This document shows positions 1-12,480 of a stretch of DNA of 64,000 nucleotides, piece after piece. Positions within the stretch are counted from its first letter, which is position 1; the number at the start of each line of letters is the position of its first letter. The stretch is from Kryptolebias marmoratus (Eukaryota; Chordata; Actinopteri; Cyprinodontiformes; Rivulidae), in the NCBI RefSeq assembly GCF_001649575.2, contig NC_051445.1, positions 11,145,364 through 11,209,363 of the forward strand. Direction: 5' to 3'. A model generated the notes under the pieces. It ran no database searches, was not told where the DNA came from, and saw nothing but the letters and a program-made list of their open reading frames with translations. Position numbers and translations under genes: made by a program.

Positions 1-437
1 CACACAGTTAAAACATGAAAGCTAAAGTCGAAGCAGCAGCATCATCTTCCCGTTTCTCCTCCTCACCTCGCTCCTCTTCGTGTTCTCCCCCCCCCCTCCC
101 CCACGTCTCACGGTGAGCTTCAGGACTAACAGCGAACAACGGCAGTGACAGAGCAAAAAGGCCGTGCCATTTAGTGTCGTGTCTATCACCTGCGGGATCT
201 CTGTGTCCTCTAAAGGTACGACTAAAAGTGTGTGTTTGTGTACAAGTAGCGGTGTGAATTTTCCTATGAATACCAGCCGTTTCCTAGTTTCAGGGAATAC
301 TTGCCCTCCTCCACCCAATCCACATCCCTTCTTTTTTCTCCTTCCTCATCGCTCCCTTACAACTCCCCCCTCTGAGGGGTCCGAGTCCTTCGCTGTGTTA
401 TTTATTTCTGTTTTCATTTCCACAGGAGGGGGGGGGG
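1..437 (-). other. cers2: likely cers2 3' UTR
   Basis: Sequence just past the stop codon. It begins with a C-run (sense strand) and has an AATAAA hexamer at 401-406 only about 32 bases after the stop, so that site may not be the main one; the UTR probably runs past the left edge. No further coding exon was recognised. Confidence 0.4.
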
Positions 438-590
438 TCACTCTGTCTTGCGATGGTTGTTGTTGTGGACTGTGTGGCCATTTTGCACAGGTCCATTTTT
501 CTTCAAGTGGTTTTTGTCCTCTGCTTCCTTTTCCTCATCTTCTGATTCGTCCGTTTCATCTTTGTCGCTCCTGTCGTCATCCACTTTTTC
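438..590 (-). CDS. cers2: cers2 coding exon 10 (acidic C-terminal tail and stop)
   Basis: 153 bp, acceptor TTTCTTTAG, stop TGA at 438-440. It encodes 50 residues starting [20 protein letters not shown] and ending NNNHRKTE. The acidic, serine-bearing tail is a likely casein-kinase-2 substrate, as known for CERS2. The near-identical NNNHRK terminus supports the CERS2 assignment. Confidence 0.93.
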   Translation of the reverse strand, partial: EKVDDDRSDKDETDESEDEEKEAEDKNHLKKNGPVQNGHTVHNNNHRKTE

Positions 591-3500
591 CTAAAGAAAA
601 AAAAAACAGAAAACAGACTTTTTTAAGGAACATGTTTTGGAGACTCTGGGTTTCTGGTCAGTTTAATCAGTTTTTAAAAATTTCTACTGCATGTTCCTAA
701 CGGTGAACCTACGTGTCCTAAAGTCAGGGATAAAGAGGATTGTTTTGGCACCGAAACGCTTTACTTACATTGTTGGTGAGGAAGCGGAGCGCGATGCGGA
801 TGATGAGAACAGCCCAGAAGATGTGCAGACACTGCAGAACCATCAGCAGACCGTTGAAAAAGTAGTAGCCAAAGAAAGGTTTGTAGATGGTCACCGGGTA
901 TATCCAAGTACAGTAAATGATCCTGAAACAGACGTAGTGACGATTAAAGAGGAGGTGACAAGGTGGCACAAAGCAAAGCAACATTTAGTGGAACGTGGCA
1001 GTAATTTAAAAGGATATGTAATCTATAAGATGTGTTTGTGATTATTTAAGTCTGGATCTTCCTTACCAGAAAAAAATGCCTCACATATTTTTTGTTTGTC
1101 CAAGTTTTTTCCCTTCCTTACTTTACCTCCTTGTGTTTTCCTTCCATCAGTCCTTCATGTCGTGTATTTTCTGTTTGTGGTTATTACAAAAACGCGTGTG
1201 CCGGCTCAGAGACGGCTCTAAGAATTATTATTTATGCTTATGTTATTTGTAAGAGGTTTGTAAGTTGTTTCATTGAAGATAAAATAAATAAAAACGTGCA
1301 TGTGTGTGTGTCAGTACCAGAAGGGGAAGAAAATTAGGCGGGTGATGATGAAAATCGCTGCAAACACGATGAAGATGTAGTTGCAGGCGTTTCGCCACCC
1401 GGCGTAGTTGAACATCTTAGCAGACTGTTGGAGGAAGAAGGAGTTTACCAAAAGCAAATAATAATTTTTTTAAAAAAAGGTCATTACAGTTGATAAATCA
1501 TGATTATAGCTGATGTGACTCTTTGCCTCAGTGATTTTTTTTCCACCACAAGATGGCAGTGTTTTATCAACGTCCTTCAATCTGGCCTAAAAATAAAAGT
1601 GTAGGTAAAAATAACATCAACACACATGGTGCGAGTGCACATGCTGCCATCTCTCCTGTCCGGTATAATCTTAAATTAACTCTGTGTCATTTCAGACCAC
1701 AGATTATTCACCGTGTTGTAAAGAAGACGTTTTATGACGCTCTAATGGGGGCGCAGGGTTTGCTCGCTGAACAGCCACGAAGGTAAAGATCTTCAAAGGG
1801 GTTTACCTCGAGGAGGTAATCGGAGGAGTCGTGCACCAGCATGATGAGAGTTCCAGCACGGATGTAGTTCACACACCAGGAGAAGCTGATGAGGAGGATG
1901 GTCGCTACATGGTGGACTATCTGCTCCTTGAAGTCCTAAAAAAGAGTGGGATGTGGTAGGAAAGGCACAAAAACGCTAACGTTTAATAATCTTCGTGTCG
2001 CGTGTTTCACTGGGTTTGGTGTTCATGGTGCTAAATCCTGCTTAAAGAAGGATCTGGGTTAAATTCTTGTGTTGAAGGAACACGCTGTGCTTCTTTTGCA
2101 AGCTTTTTTTTTTCCTTTCTCCACAACACTCAGCTGACCAGGTTGAGCAAAGTCCAACACACACACACACACACACAAAGACACGTGTAACAACAGTCTA
2201 ATGTCCACCCACAGTCCACAGATGTCAGACTGATCGAATAATAAAAAACATTTATCTTTCTTTTTCACGCTGTTCGCCCTAACAGCGTGAAAAGGGAAGA
2301 ACATTCACAGAACGAGCTGTGACAGTCTCCATGTGTTGGATACATATATTCCTGTTTTATTCACATCATGATCTCGTGAACCGTTTGCTTCCGCTGCAGT
2401 TCAAGCCTCTTGCTCCTGAGATGAATTCACTTACTTTGCGTTTGACGTCGGAGGCCACACTGAAGAGCAGCGAGCTATAAAAGCCCAGCTCGATCATGTA
2501 GTACCAGTACTGAGACGGCAGCAGAGTCTGGAGACGGAGGAGACGTGTCTTAGGTTTCAAAATCCATATCCCAGTTTGCATCTAATCGTTGCAACGAAAT
2601 TACGACCCTTCAAAATATTGTCATCATATCTATAAGGTCTTAAACAATAAAATTCAGAGGAAGGAAGCTGATTTATTTTTTTAACTAACTAATGTTTAAG
2701 TCCATCTGACTTTATGAGACCCACAATTTGCAATTTTATAATCTAAATAAAGATGTAATAGTTTATTAAATACTAAGCTGCAATTCACTCTGTGTACACA
2801 TAACATGGATGATTTAACAATAAATCAGTAAATCTTATTCTGGAAACATCTACAATTTATTTGAAACGACTGGCTTGTGGAAACAGTGTTTGTTTTCTTA
2901 TCTGGAGCAATTTGTGTTTAGAGTTCAGTGGAAAAACCTTTAATGAAGAAGAGTCTCATTTCTAAACAAGGTTTATTGTAATTTGTTTTTGGCTGGATTT
3001 ATTTGTACAAATACATCCTTTCTGTAAGCTACAGAAATGTTATTTTTAGGTCTCTACTAGTTAAAGGTGGTTTGGGAAGAGTAACCTGATGTTGTATTGG
3101 AGAAAATGTGAAAAAAAAAACTGTATACTGTCAATTATAATTCCTACAGACATGAGAAAAGTAGCCAAATCAGAACTTAATTAAATAAACGAAAACAAGG
3201 AGATAATTAGAAACCGGAATCAGCCCAGAAAGCTGCAGTCGGTGCATCTCTAAAAGGAAATCCTGGTTAAAACTCAGATAAAGTCTAAAAACTAAAATAA
3301 TAAGTTGATCATTAATTTGGAGGTCAGGGAGAGTGAGCTTCTCTTCTCTGTGTTAAATAATTACAAAATGACCTAATTTAATCCGTTTTGATCCTCCTAT
3401 TATAACTTACATTGTGATTTATAAAACAGATTTTAAACCTGTACAATGTTTTGCTTTTCTTCTAAACTCTATTTGTCTTATTACCAGTTAATGTGGGCAA

Positions 3501-6500
3501 ATGAAAAAATAAATCAGTGAGCTTAATGCTGATTGTAGCAATACACCCAAAAAGCTACGACAGGATATACTTTTTTACCTTCTTCTGCCTTTCTGTGTGA
3601 CAATTGACTTTTAAAAATCGATATGTTCATTCATTATGCATCTCAGAGACGTACCAACACAGGAAAGCCTTCCCACATCTCCTTCAGGTCGTACAGCCAA
3701 GGTTTCTGCAAGGATACGTGAGACCAGTGAGACAGCAGATCTGGACAGGTGTATTTATATCAACTGAGTCAGCACCGGGATGAGTCAATGCTTCCTCTCT
3801 GCAGGCCGAGAGGCGAGCTCATCAGAGCAAAACGAACGGACGGCTGCAGTACGGAAAACATCGGAGGGACAACAACCGGGAAGGTGACGAATGAGGAGGG
3901 CGAGGAGTGGTTGAGGCTAAAATGGCTGTACTCACATCGATGAGGGCGGCCAGGCCAGCAATGAAAGCAAGAAGGTAAAAGGTAAATCTCCAACTGCAAG
4001 AGAACACATACACACTTTCTCCTCAGTCAACGGGGGAAAGAACAATGGAAACTAACAGCAGAGTCGCACAATCACTAAACCTGATCAGAAAACATCCGGC
4101 TGCGTGAGCCGCCTGGGAAAAAGAATCTGGTGAATCACATGGAGGATGTTAAGACCACAATACACACAAACTCTGACAAACACAAGCAGTAAAAGCCATC
4201 GAGCAATAAGGTGGCCGATGGTATCCTGTCTCGGGGGACAGTTAGAGGACACCGCTGCAGCTCGTACAGGTGTGGCAGCAACATCTAAAACAGTATGCTG
4301 CGGCATCGAGTCGGAGACACGGAATCGTTGGAACACAGCAAGAAAAGACGGTGGGAGGGAGAGAGACAGCAGTCGAGGCAAAGTGGGGGGTGGTGTTAGA
4401 GAGGGACAGAAAGCCTGTTGTCCACACAGGGACAATAGACTGATTCAGAAGAAAAAAATGTCATTCAGCTGCTACGAGCACAGTGAAAAGCACACCATCG
4501 CCGGGGAGTGACAAAGTCACAGAAACACACACGGCATAAGCGAAGTGTCACCACAGAGCAGCCTGAATAAAACCTCTGAAGGCTGAAGGGCCCGTCCACC
4601 ACAGTGACTGTGGGGTTTGTTGGGGTTTCAGGTAGACGTCTGCCACCACAACACATCACAAGTAAGAAGAAATCCCCGAGGAGCATTTCAAACGTGACTT
4701 ACAGCGTATGAAGGCTATAGGCTACACAGCTCTTAGAAATCAGTCTAAGACTTGGATCCAATTAGGTGGCAGACTCCTAAATCATTTTCTGAGTGCTGTA
4801 AAATAATCTAACTGCGTGTCTTTTCATAACGCTGCGTTGAAAAACAATAAACACATCCAGAACAGCTACCCAGAGAGCCTTGTAGTGCAGTTCCTGTTGT
4901 TCTGAAGGGGAAAAAAGCGGGTTTAATTCATGTCTTTCGAGGAAAACTGCTCAGGATGTCCCAAGCTGATGGGGACTAATGGACTGGTGTGCATCTGATG
5001 GTATTTTTCACTTCTGTTGATGGTTTTACGTCAGCCGTGCCGCAATGTGGCTGCTGTACGGAAGCGTTTCAGGATACAAAACGAGAGCGGCTCAGTAGCT
5101 ACAAACAGAGCGACCTACAGTGCCATCAATTTATTAAGAAATTTAAAATCCAAACATATGGCTGAGTACGTTCAGTTCACCCAGCTAACTCTGAGAGCTA
5201 ATTAGGCGAAAAGGAAACTCCAAAGAAGAGACAAGTTTCCCCGGGACAGCGATAAAGATTACTGAAGTTGTCGTTCTAGGTGACTAACCCATCGCTGCGG
5301 TGGAGAAAATAAGTTTTTGTCACCTTCTGGAGCCTCACTACATCCTGTCTGTATGACAAAACATAATCAACACAGCGTTACCAGAGCGACATATTATTGT
5401 TGTTCCTGGTGACAACTTGAGGAGCAACACAAACTCAGGTTTTCTTGGCTGCTTTATTGTAATTGAGGCGTGTAATCTGCAAGTTCAGTCCACTTTTTTA
5501 GATGTTTCATATTGTTATCAAAGACTAAGAAAACCTTGACTGGGACATCCCTAAAAAGGAGCCGACTGGCTCAGCTCGTGGATGAAGCAGAACGACGTTC
5601 AGCCCCGTGATGACATACTCTGAACGCAACACATGAATAATGAATATGATTCATTTTTTGTCTCTGAGTCGTGGGACGCTAACAGATTCTCACTGCCTGC
5701 CGCTCCATCCGTCTGCACACACACACTATATTTACATTTCCAGGTGACACTAACATGTCTCAGCAGCCTTGTTTTTTTTACAAAGGTGACCCCACCGTGG
5801 GTTCAGTTCTGTTACGTAAGCATCTGTGGTGACTGAGTTGCTGACACAGGTGAAAGCACGATCCAGTTTGCGGAAAAATGATTGTTCAAGCGGTGTGCTT
5901 TTGTGTGTCCGTGCTTGCCAAGAGCTGTAATGACAGACCGGCACAGTAATAAATGCATGTCAAAAATAGAGGGCTGCTCCCGCATCCAGACACAAACTCA
6001 TGTAGGCAGAGGAACTCAGGGCTCGGCAGCTGCTTTCACCCGCCGTAGTACAGTTTTACATCATAAACGTCGAAGAAAACGTCCGCATTTACCTGGCTTC
6101 CCGGAACTTTTTGAGCAAACTGGGCCTGTCCTGGTTCCTCCTCCTCCTGAACCATCGCTGCACTTGTCTTTCCGAATACCCGGTCTGCTTGCACAGGTTC
6201 GCTACTGAAGACTGAGAAAAGCACAGCGTGGTGAGACGTCAGCGTGTTCTCCAGCGACAGACATCGGGCGCTGCTCTGGCTCCGCCCTAAAGCGTGGAGA
6301 CGCCTACCTGCGTGGGGTTTTTGGTAATGTTGCAGTAGTAGGACTCCAGTGTGGGGCTGTGGGGGGCTTTGAGCCGAACCGTCTCTTTCACGCCGAGTAG
6401 AGAGGCTAAGGGTGTAGCCACTGTCCTGTAATCGCAACACAATTAACGAGATTAATAAAAAAAGTGACAATAGAAGAAGGAATTGCGTGGACACTTATCA

Positions 6501-8329
6501 AGTCTAACAGAAACTATTAAACGAATAAAGTGATCACACAGGATGTGAGCTCGCTGACCGCATCTGATAGGAAATGATTTCCAGTGAACTGATGGGAGAT
6601 GGAAAAGAAAATGGGGCTTTTTCGCTCAGCTTAAGAGATAAACATACGATGTTTTTGACAAAGAAAACGTTTGTGCTTGTTTGCTGTTTTCTTATTTCCT
6701 CCAACTGAGCAACAAACTCAGCAACAGCTCAACAAAAAGATACGATGAAAAGTAAAAGGATGGAGATAAAATATCCAAATAACACGACAGTCTTTAACAA
6801 AAATATTTATGTTACTGCTATTTTCACGTGTTTCCCCAAACATTCTATTTATTATAAATGAACAAATACATAAAGAAAAAACTTACAAATACAGAAACGG
6901 ATGTCTGGGCTAATATTTTTTTACACAGAGTTACACCACTACTTTAATTGAGATCAAAAATTCATTTTTTGCTCACTTTTCTCTGATTGAGGTGTTTATA
7001 CGAGGCGTTTAATTTCTTTTTATTTAGAGTATTTTGAACCATTGCGATCCACAGTCACATGGAAACTGAAGAAGCCCGAATGCAGGACAGGATACAGCTC
7101 ATGAACCGGTGGAAATGTTATAACGAAACTCTCAGAAAGTAATAATCAGACTGGCCGCCACACAGCTAAGCAACACAAAAATGGCTAAAACCCAGTGGGT
7201 TTTACACAAATTGAGTGGTAGAAGCTGAGCATAATCCACAACACATAAATAAAGCTCTTCACACTGTTACAGTCAACCCTGGCTGCCTGTTAGCAAAATA
7301 TCTCAGGAACTACTGGACAGATTTTAATCAAACTCTCAGAAAGTAATCATTGGCTGTACATCTACAACCGAATAACTTTTGGAGTCTACCCAATTTGAGA
7401 TGGCCGTCGCAGCAAATCGAACTTAGTCAACGCAAACAAATGGATAACTTGGCTAACACCATCCTGAACACATACTTCAAGCGCTAACACATCAATATCA
7501 CAGGACTGCGTTTAAAATATTTGACAAGGTTTGACCAAAATGGTTAAAACTCCATCAGTTCTCAACATAACATGATTTCAGTTTCAAACTCTGGGCGATA
7601 TGTCAGAGTTTTCCATATATATAAATTCAGCCACCGATTGCAAATTAAGCCGAGAACACAATGTTTAATATGACATATAATAATCAAAGCCTCTCTTGCA
7701 CACATAGCTGATTTATGAGCAACAGCAAGCTGTTATTATTCAAGTTTATATAAGTAAATGAAAACAACCGTCTTGTTTCCACAGTTAATCCCATCGGGTT
7801 TTATGTGACTGAAGGTGGAGGGGATATAAAATAATAATGAGCAGAAGAGCCCGTTAGCATTAGCAGTAAAACAAACAAGACATAAACTCAATGATGTCTG
7901 ACGTCCAAAAGAGCAGCGGCTGGAAGCAGAACCAGTGAGGAACAATATAAGCCGCTCTAATAAATAAACTTCTTCTTATCTTAAAACAGAAATAAACTAG
8001 GACTGCTGAGAGATAAACGATTGTTACAAAGTGATTAGATTAGAACAAGGAGAAGGAGCAGCTACAGAAAAAGAAAAGACACAAAAGTAAATGTTTGAAT
8101 TAAATACAGTCAGGGGTCACAGGTGGGGCCACGAGAGACAGTAAAAATGATCTGACCTTTCAAAGATTTGACGGATAACCAGGAATACTAAGGCGATGGG
8201 GAGCGCCGCCCATAAATCCTGAGCTTTGGCGTACACTCGCCCGTCTCGATCCTCCAGGTCAGCCCAGCCCAGACCCTCCGGAAACCACCGCCGCTCCTGC
8301 CAGAACCACTCGCTCAGCTCCGACAGCAT
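438..8329 (-). CDS. cers2: ceramide synthase 2 (complete gene, 10 coding exons)
   Basis: The product N-acylates sphinganine or sphingosine with very-long-chain acyl-CoA in the ER membrane. Joining 8157-8329, 6308-6425, 6093-6211, 3936-3993, 3655-3705, 2435-2527, 1807-1935, 1318-1424, 769-922 and 438-590 gives 1155 bp, or 384 residues plus stop; all junctions are GT-AG and all phases agree. Human CERS2 is 380 residues. In order: a short lumenal N-terminus ending in [15 protein letters not shown], a first membrane segment (about 40-57), a homeobox-like segment ending [10 protein letters not shown] (117-126), then the TLC/Lag1 region with the conserved HH pair (212-213) and HDSSDYLLE (239-247), a final membrane segment, and an acidic tail ending NNNHRKTE. 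The tail identifies CERS2 rather than CERS3 or CERS4. The start ATG at 8329 has A at -3. The N-terminal NLT glycosylation sequon of human CERS2 reads GLG here. The cers2a/cers2b assignment cannot be made from this window. Confidence 0.96.
769..922 (-). CDS. cers2: cers2 coding exon 9 (last membrane segments)
   Basis: 154 bp, acceptor GTTTCAG, donor AAT|GTAAGT. It encodes residues 284-334, including [20 protein letters not shown]. The short loop before PFFGYYFF separates the last two membrane segments; that loop is reported to influence acyl-chain choice in this family. Confidence 0.94.
1318..1424 (-). CDS. cers2: cers2 coding exon 8
   Basis: 107 bp, acceptor CCAACAG, donor CTG|GTACTG. It encodes [20 protein letters not shown] and a further membrane segment (248-282). 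The trailing TG forms Trp283 with the first base of exon 9. Confidence 0.94.
1807..1935 (-). CDS. cers2: cers2 coding exon 7 (Lag1 motif)
   Basis: 129 bp, acceptor TTTTTAG, donor GAG|GTAAAC, phase 0. It encodes residues 205-247: [20 protein letters not shown], then HDSSDYLLE at its end. The two adjacent histidines and the HD pair are the invariant Lag1-motif residues required for acyltransferase activity in this family, and all are present. Confidence 0.96.
2435..2527 (-). CDS. cers2: cers2 coding exon 6
   Basis: 93 bp, acceptor CTCCAG, donor AAA|GTAAGT, phase 0 at both ends. It encodes residues 174-204 with [20 protein letters not shown] and ends in DVKRK, a hallmark of the TLC domain of ceramide synthases. 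Confidence 0.94.
3655..3705 (-). CDS. cers2: cers2 coding exon 5 (51 bp microexon)
   Basis: 51 bp, acceptor TTGCAG, donor TTG|GTACGT. It encodes [17 protein letters not shown] (157-173), equivalent to the KPWFYDMKKVWEGYP segment of mammalian CERS2. Phase 0 at both ends. Confidence 0.92.
3936..3993 (-). CDS. cers2: cers2 coding exon 4
   Basis: 58 bp, acceptor CTTGCAG, donor GAT|GTGAG. It encodes [19 protein letters not shown] (138-156), the second membrane segment and the start of the TLC domain. The first base completes Ser137 from exon 3. Confidence 0.93.
6093..6211 (-). CDS. cers2: cers2 coding exon 3 (homeobox-like helix)
   Basis: 119 bp, acceptor TTTTCTCAG, donor CCAG|GTAAAT. It encodes residues 98-136 with [20 protein letters not shown], the strongly conserved recognition-helix-like block of vertebrate ceramide synthases. 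The homeobox-like domain of this family is not a proven DNA-binding module. Confidence 0.95.
6308..6425 (-). CDS. cers2: cers2 coding exon 2
   Basis: 118 bp between TTACAG and CAG|GTAGGC. It encodes residues 58-97, including [20 protein letters not shown], which matches the CERS2 segment linking the first membrane helix to the homeobox-like domain. It contains an N-I-T sequon at residue 90, probably on the cytosolic side and so unlikely to be used. Confidence 0.93.
7100..7520 (+). repeat. dispersed repeat family A, two adjacent degenerate copies
   Basis: Shares blocks with other copies: AACTCTCAGAAAGTAAT, GTTAGCAAAATATCTC, GGAGTC(T/A)ACCCAA, and GATGGCCGYCGCAGC. The first copy is at about 7120-7250, the second at about 7285-7500. 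Further copies lie at 9.2, 12.2, 53.8 and 59.6 kb. The class is not determinable here. Confidence 0.65.
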
Positions 8330-8385
8330 CCTGAAACACCGGCACGCACCGGGGACTCCGCACCACCTTTACGGGGATCGGTAAC
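8157..8385 (-). CDS. cers2: cers2 coding exon 1 (start codon exon)
   Basis: The coding part is 8157-8329 (57 codons plus 2 bases); donor AAAG|GTCAGA. It encodes [16 protein letters not shown], the [15 protein letters not shown] block typical of CERS2, and the first membrane segment. About 56 bases of 5' UTR precede the ATG, up to a plausible acceptor (TTCGCAG) at 8386-8387, so at least one upstream non-coding exon is likely. Confidence 0.93.
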
Positions 8386-8960
8386 CTGCGAAGAAACAGC
8401 GTCAAGACTTAGAGAGGAAATGGTGAAAAGCGCCAGCCGCTGCAAAAAACCGGACGCACAGAAATCTGAGATCTCGCAACATATTGGATTTTCTTGGTGT
8501 CCTGTAGCTAAACGATAATTTATGCCACATAGGAGGCCTCCCTGTACATCTTTCCTAATGGATACAGCAGACCGCAGGCAGCAAGGAGGGGGCGATGGAG
8601 GCCCACACGGGGGGCGGAGCGAACGTTTTCCCTCGCACGTTCGTGACGTGCTCGCAGCTGACGGCATCTGCGAGCCCTCGGCTTTCTGCTCGGAGAGTTC
8701 AGACATGAATATTTTCGCTGTGCTATGTTTAGGGAGTGGCAGAGAAAAGAGAGTAAAAGGGCTGGCAGCGGGGGAGACGGAGCATCTGCGGGGTATGAGT
8801 CATAACTCGTGCATTAAGTGCAGCGCGGCGGGGGCCGCCCCAAACGCGCTCTATCTTGGGAGTCCCCTTACGGATCTGCAGCGACCCCACCCCCCCTCCC
8901 CTCCCCAAATGCCAAAGCCCTGCAACCGGTCGGTCCCATCCCCACCCGGCCGCTCCCTGA
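8386..8960 (-). promoter_or_regulatory. CpG-rich region upstream of the cers2 start exon
   Basis: CpG dinucleotides are frequent here compared with flanking introns, and there is a GGGCGG GC-box near 8610. It lies immediately 5' (sense) of the start-codon exon, so it may hold a promoter or a non-coding first exon. No transcription start can be fixed from sequence alone. Confidence 0.35.
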
Positions 8961-9219
8961 CAGGAATCAGGAAGGATTCCCTCTTCAGCCCAGAGAGTCG
9001 GAAACGATTCTACAACCACCGAAACACTCATCCTTCTCTACGGGTTTAGACCATTAAACGCCTATTTCATGCTTATTATAAACAGCAGGAGTAACACTGG
9101 AAACATCTCTTTAAATTGAAGGCCTAGCGTTCCTTTCATGCCAGAGTTTAGGACTGAGATCAGCCTATGTTTAGAAATAACAGACATTTTGGTTGAACCT
9201 TGAAAATAACTTTATATGT

Positions 9220-9560
9220 GCAATCTCGCTCCAAGCCTGTTAGCGCTTGGAAGACGTGTTTGTGAATGACCCACAGCTACTACCGCACCGAATTTCAACC
9301 CGGTATCCGTAAAATTTGTTGATGTATAGCAAACTTTGTGTTCGATAAGGTCGATTAGCTGTTGCGGCCACCTTGAATTGGGTTAATCAGCCGTAGACGT
9401 ACAACCATAAGAGTTTCAGTGAAATCCGTCTGGCAGTTCATGAGATATTTTGCAAACAGACAAACGGGGTCGACTCCCAACAGTTAATGTCAAGGTTTTA
9501 AGCGGACGGCGTGTGCTGCAGCTCAAACCATGCCGAAGTTTAGCTCGACGTCCGTAAAAC
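9220..9560 (-). repeat. dispersed repeat family A, reverse copy
   Basis: Contains the reverse complement of the family's markers: GACCCACAGCTACTACCGCACC, the TTGCGGCCACCTTGAATTGG block, and CATGAGATATTTTGCAAACAGACA. Same family as the 7.1-, 12.2-, 53.8- and 59.6-kb copies. Confidence 0.65.
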
Positions 9561-12164
9561 CAGCTGAGTTGTAGCCGAACGTAGTCACTGCCTTCTTGGC
9601 GCATTAAATGGAAGACGGAAAATCAATAAAAGTAACGAGTGAATCGTCAGAATGAGCTGGAAAAGTCTGTGGTTTCCAGAAAGCCAACAGGAGCAAGGTA
9701 AAACTAAGATTTTCCACACACTGCTCCACTTCTTGTCAGGTGAGACTACCCAAATATTCACATTTGATTAACTAATTTCATAAGCAAAAGTTCACACTTA
9801 GTAAGCCAGAGCCTTTAGGTACATCTGGCTGACAAAAACATTTCCTGGCTAAAAGAAAATTGATGCTTTCTTCTGTTTTTTTCTTCTTCTTCTTCATTAA
9901 TCTCAGATTTGCAACAGAAGTCAAACACTTCTGAGTTTAGTTAGCTGCCTGACGCTGAAAGCCGAAGGCAGACGAGTGTTTCACTGTGTCTGTCTGTTGG
10001 CAGAACGTCCTCGAATTACTGGAGTGATGTTCATGAACCTCTAAGAAAGTAACCTGCGACTGGAGTCAACCCAATGCTAATCAACCTTGTCCAACACAGT
10101 TCCACAGACACTGAGCTCAGATTTGACAAGGTAGTAGTCGAGCGTCAATTGTGACATATTTTGACATTGCACAAGATTACCTGACCAAAACAGCCGCAAA
10201 CTTTTTTCTTTCTTTCCCAACAAAAGAGGATCTCAGACTAAAAGTCTGGCACGGTCAAAGTTACCCGAAGGTACAAGGGCTTCTCTGGCTTCTCTCTGCG
10301 TCTCTCTCCTTTGAGGGCTTTGGGAGGGTTTAGGAGTGCTAGGCCTTCATTCAAGAACAGAAAGAAAGTCTCACCAGAACTCTGGTCGTGGCTTTTTCAC
10401 CAACACGCTCTGCTGCATGAGCCTGTCTCATATCCCACCCTGTTTGTGTTTCATTCATAAAAAAAACAACAAATAAGAACAGCCAATCCAGATCAGAGCC
10501 TCATTTTTGACACAGTAGCCAGTTGCAGAAGCTTGCGCTGCTCGTAAGAAGGTGTCACCACAGTCGACCGGGTTGTTTTTTTTTTCCACATCATGTCATG
10601 TTAGTCATCATGACCTCTGTTTCCTGTTGCAAGAGCTCGCCTGGCTGAGCGCCACGCTCTTCCTCCTCTTTCTCTCTCTCTCTCTCTCTCTCTCTTCCCT
10701 CAACACAGGTGGCAGAGGACGAGAAAGATTACGCCGTTTTTTTTCTCCGCCCCGTTGTTTTGCCAGCTCCTCCACATTTCAGAACCCCCGGCTAAAGCCT
10801 TCCACGCCACATCATGCGGACTCTGCGGAATAAAACGCCTGCGTGCATATTTGGCTGCGCAAATAAACATGTAATCTATCTAGTCAAAAACAGATAAGTA
10901 AATGAGTGTCTGAGCGCCGGTAGTCTGGGTTCAAAGAGCAAACAGAACTGTGACTTCCTATAATAATAACAGATTTTAAGTGTATGGTTAACAGACTCGA
11001 CAAGCTCAGCAAATGATTGGGGGGGTGGGGGAATATGCAACGAGACACAGATGTGTTCTTTAACTTCTGCATTGTTAGAGCAGTTTGTTTTGGGAACTTC
11101 AGTTTGAATTTATTAGGACGCTTTTAGAGCTGCTTGTAGAGCTCATCCGGTCAATTCAGCGTGTTAAAGCACTATTCACACACACACACACAGATTTTAC
11201 AAAAGCTTCGTGCCATTGGTCTCCCGGGTCAGATGACCGAACTCTGACCATTTCCAAGGTCCAATAAAAAGAGGAGAACACCTCCAGCAGGGGCGTCTCT
11301 CTTTTCCTCCTCGATGTGAATATACATTACAAGCATGCGGTGGCTGTAAACGGCGGTCTCGCGCCGAGCTGGCAGGGAAAATCACGACAGCTGTCAGCGA
11401 AGTGCCCCTTTACAGCTCGACCCCCGGGGTTTACAAACCCCACGATAAGGCGTTAAAAAAAAAACCTGACAGATCTTAAAACAGATCAGACTGGAACCCG
11501 GTATCGAGTCCAGGAATCTCTGAAGAATGTAAACACGCTGCCAGCAGCACACAGAGGGATCACTCCGGCTTTCCCATTCATGAAAAAAAAAAAAAAAATT
11601 ATCTGGCGCGTTCTTCATCGTCCAGACCGAGCCAACTAAGGCAACATTAGTCACGAGACTCTAAAAATGTGCTTCGACCGTGACTCACTAGTACCAAAGC
11701 ATCTGTGTTGTAGAACTACCCATTTACCCACATCCAACCATATTTAAGATGATCAACAGGGGCTGAATCACTCAAACCGCAGCCTTTAAAATCACAAAGA
11801 GAGACGGGCGGAGGAGACGACACGAGAGAGCAAAATTTTCAGGTTTGAAGAAACGGGAGTCGGACGAGTAGTTCACCGGGTGGACTAAATGTTACTTTAG
11901 ATATAGATTTTAAACTGTGACGCAAACTAAGTGCCTACATGTCCCTTAAAGCTGACCATATTAAAGCTTGATATAAGTTCAGTACGTTTTGAAAGAGCCC
12001 TGTTCATTTAAAAGTCAGGACCAGTTCTAACACTACTAAAGAATTTTGATTTAAAGAAAATATCTACGCTAATAGGATGGAGGACTTTAGAGGTTGTCCT
12101 CCTTTCATAAAATCAATAAACTGATTCCCAGTCTTGTTGTTCGCCTCTCCCCCCATGTCTGTCT

Positions 12165-12480
12165 GTAGTGTTAGCAAAATATCTCATGAACCAGTAGGCA
12201 GATTTCAAGGAAACTCTCAGAAAGTTATCATTGATAATGATTAACTTCCTGGAGTCGACCCAAGTCAAGGTGGCTGCCGCAGGTAATCGACCTCAAATCA
12301 ATTTTTTTTTCCAGGTATGGAGCTAAAATCGGTGCGGTAGTAGCTGAGAGTCATCCTCAACACGTACTACGAACACTAACGGGTCGCGCAAGAAGCAATG
12401 CTCGGCCACTAATTGGTCAAAGTTTACTCGAACGACGCATTAAAGCCAACAATTGCCCTCTAATGTGCTCCCCGGCGCAA
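12165..12480 (+). repeat. dispersed repeat family A, forward copy
   Basis: Begins GTCTGTCTGTAGTGTTAGC then AAAATATCTCATGAACCAG, AACTCTCAGAAAGTTATC, GGAGTCGACCCAA, GGTGGCTGCCGCAG and GTAGTAGCTGAGAGTCATCC in the same order as the other copies. Confidence 0.65.

Noticed and set aside
401..406. AATAAA as the cers2 polyadenylation site
   Set aside because: Only about 32 bases after the stop codon; cers2 3' UTRs are normally much longer, so I list it as a possibility inside the UTR entry rather than as a terminator.
8522..9057. Plus-strand open frames of 175 and 79 codons over the cers2 upstream region
   Set aside because: They lie in CpG-rich DNA antisense to the cers2 start, with no recognisable domain; best read as stop-poor sequence.
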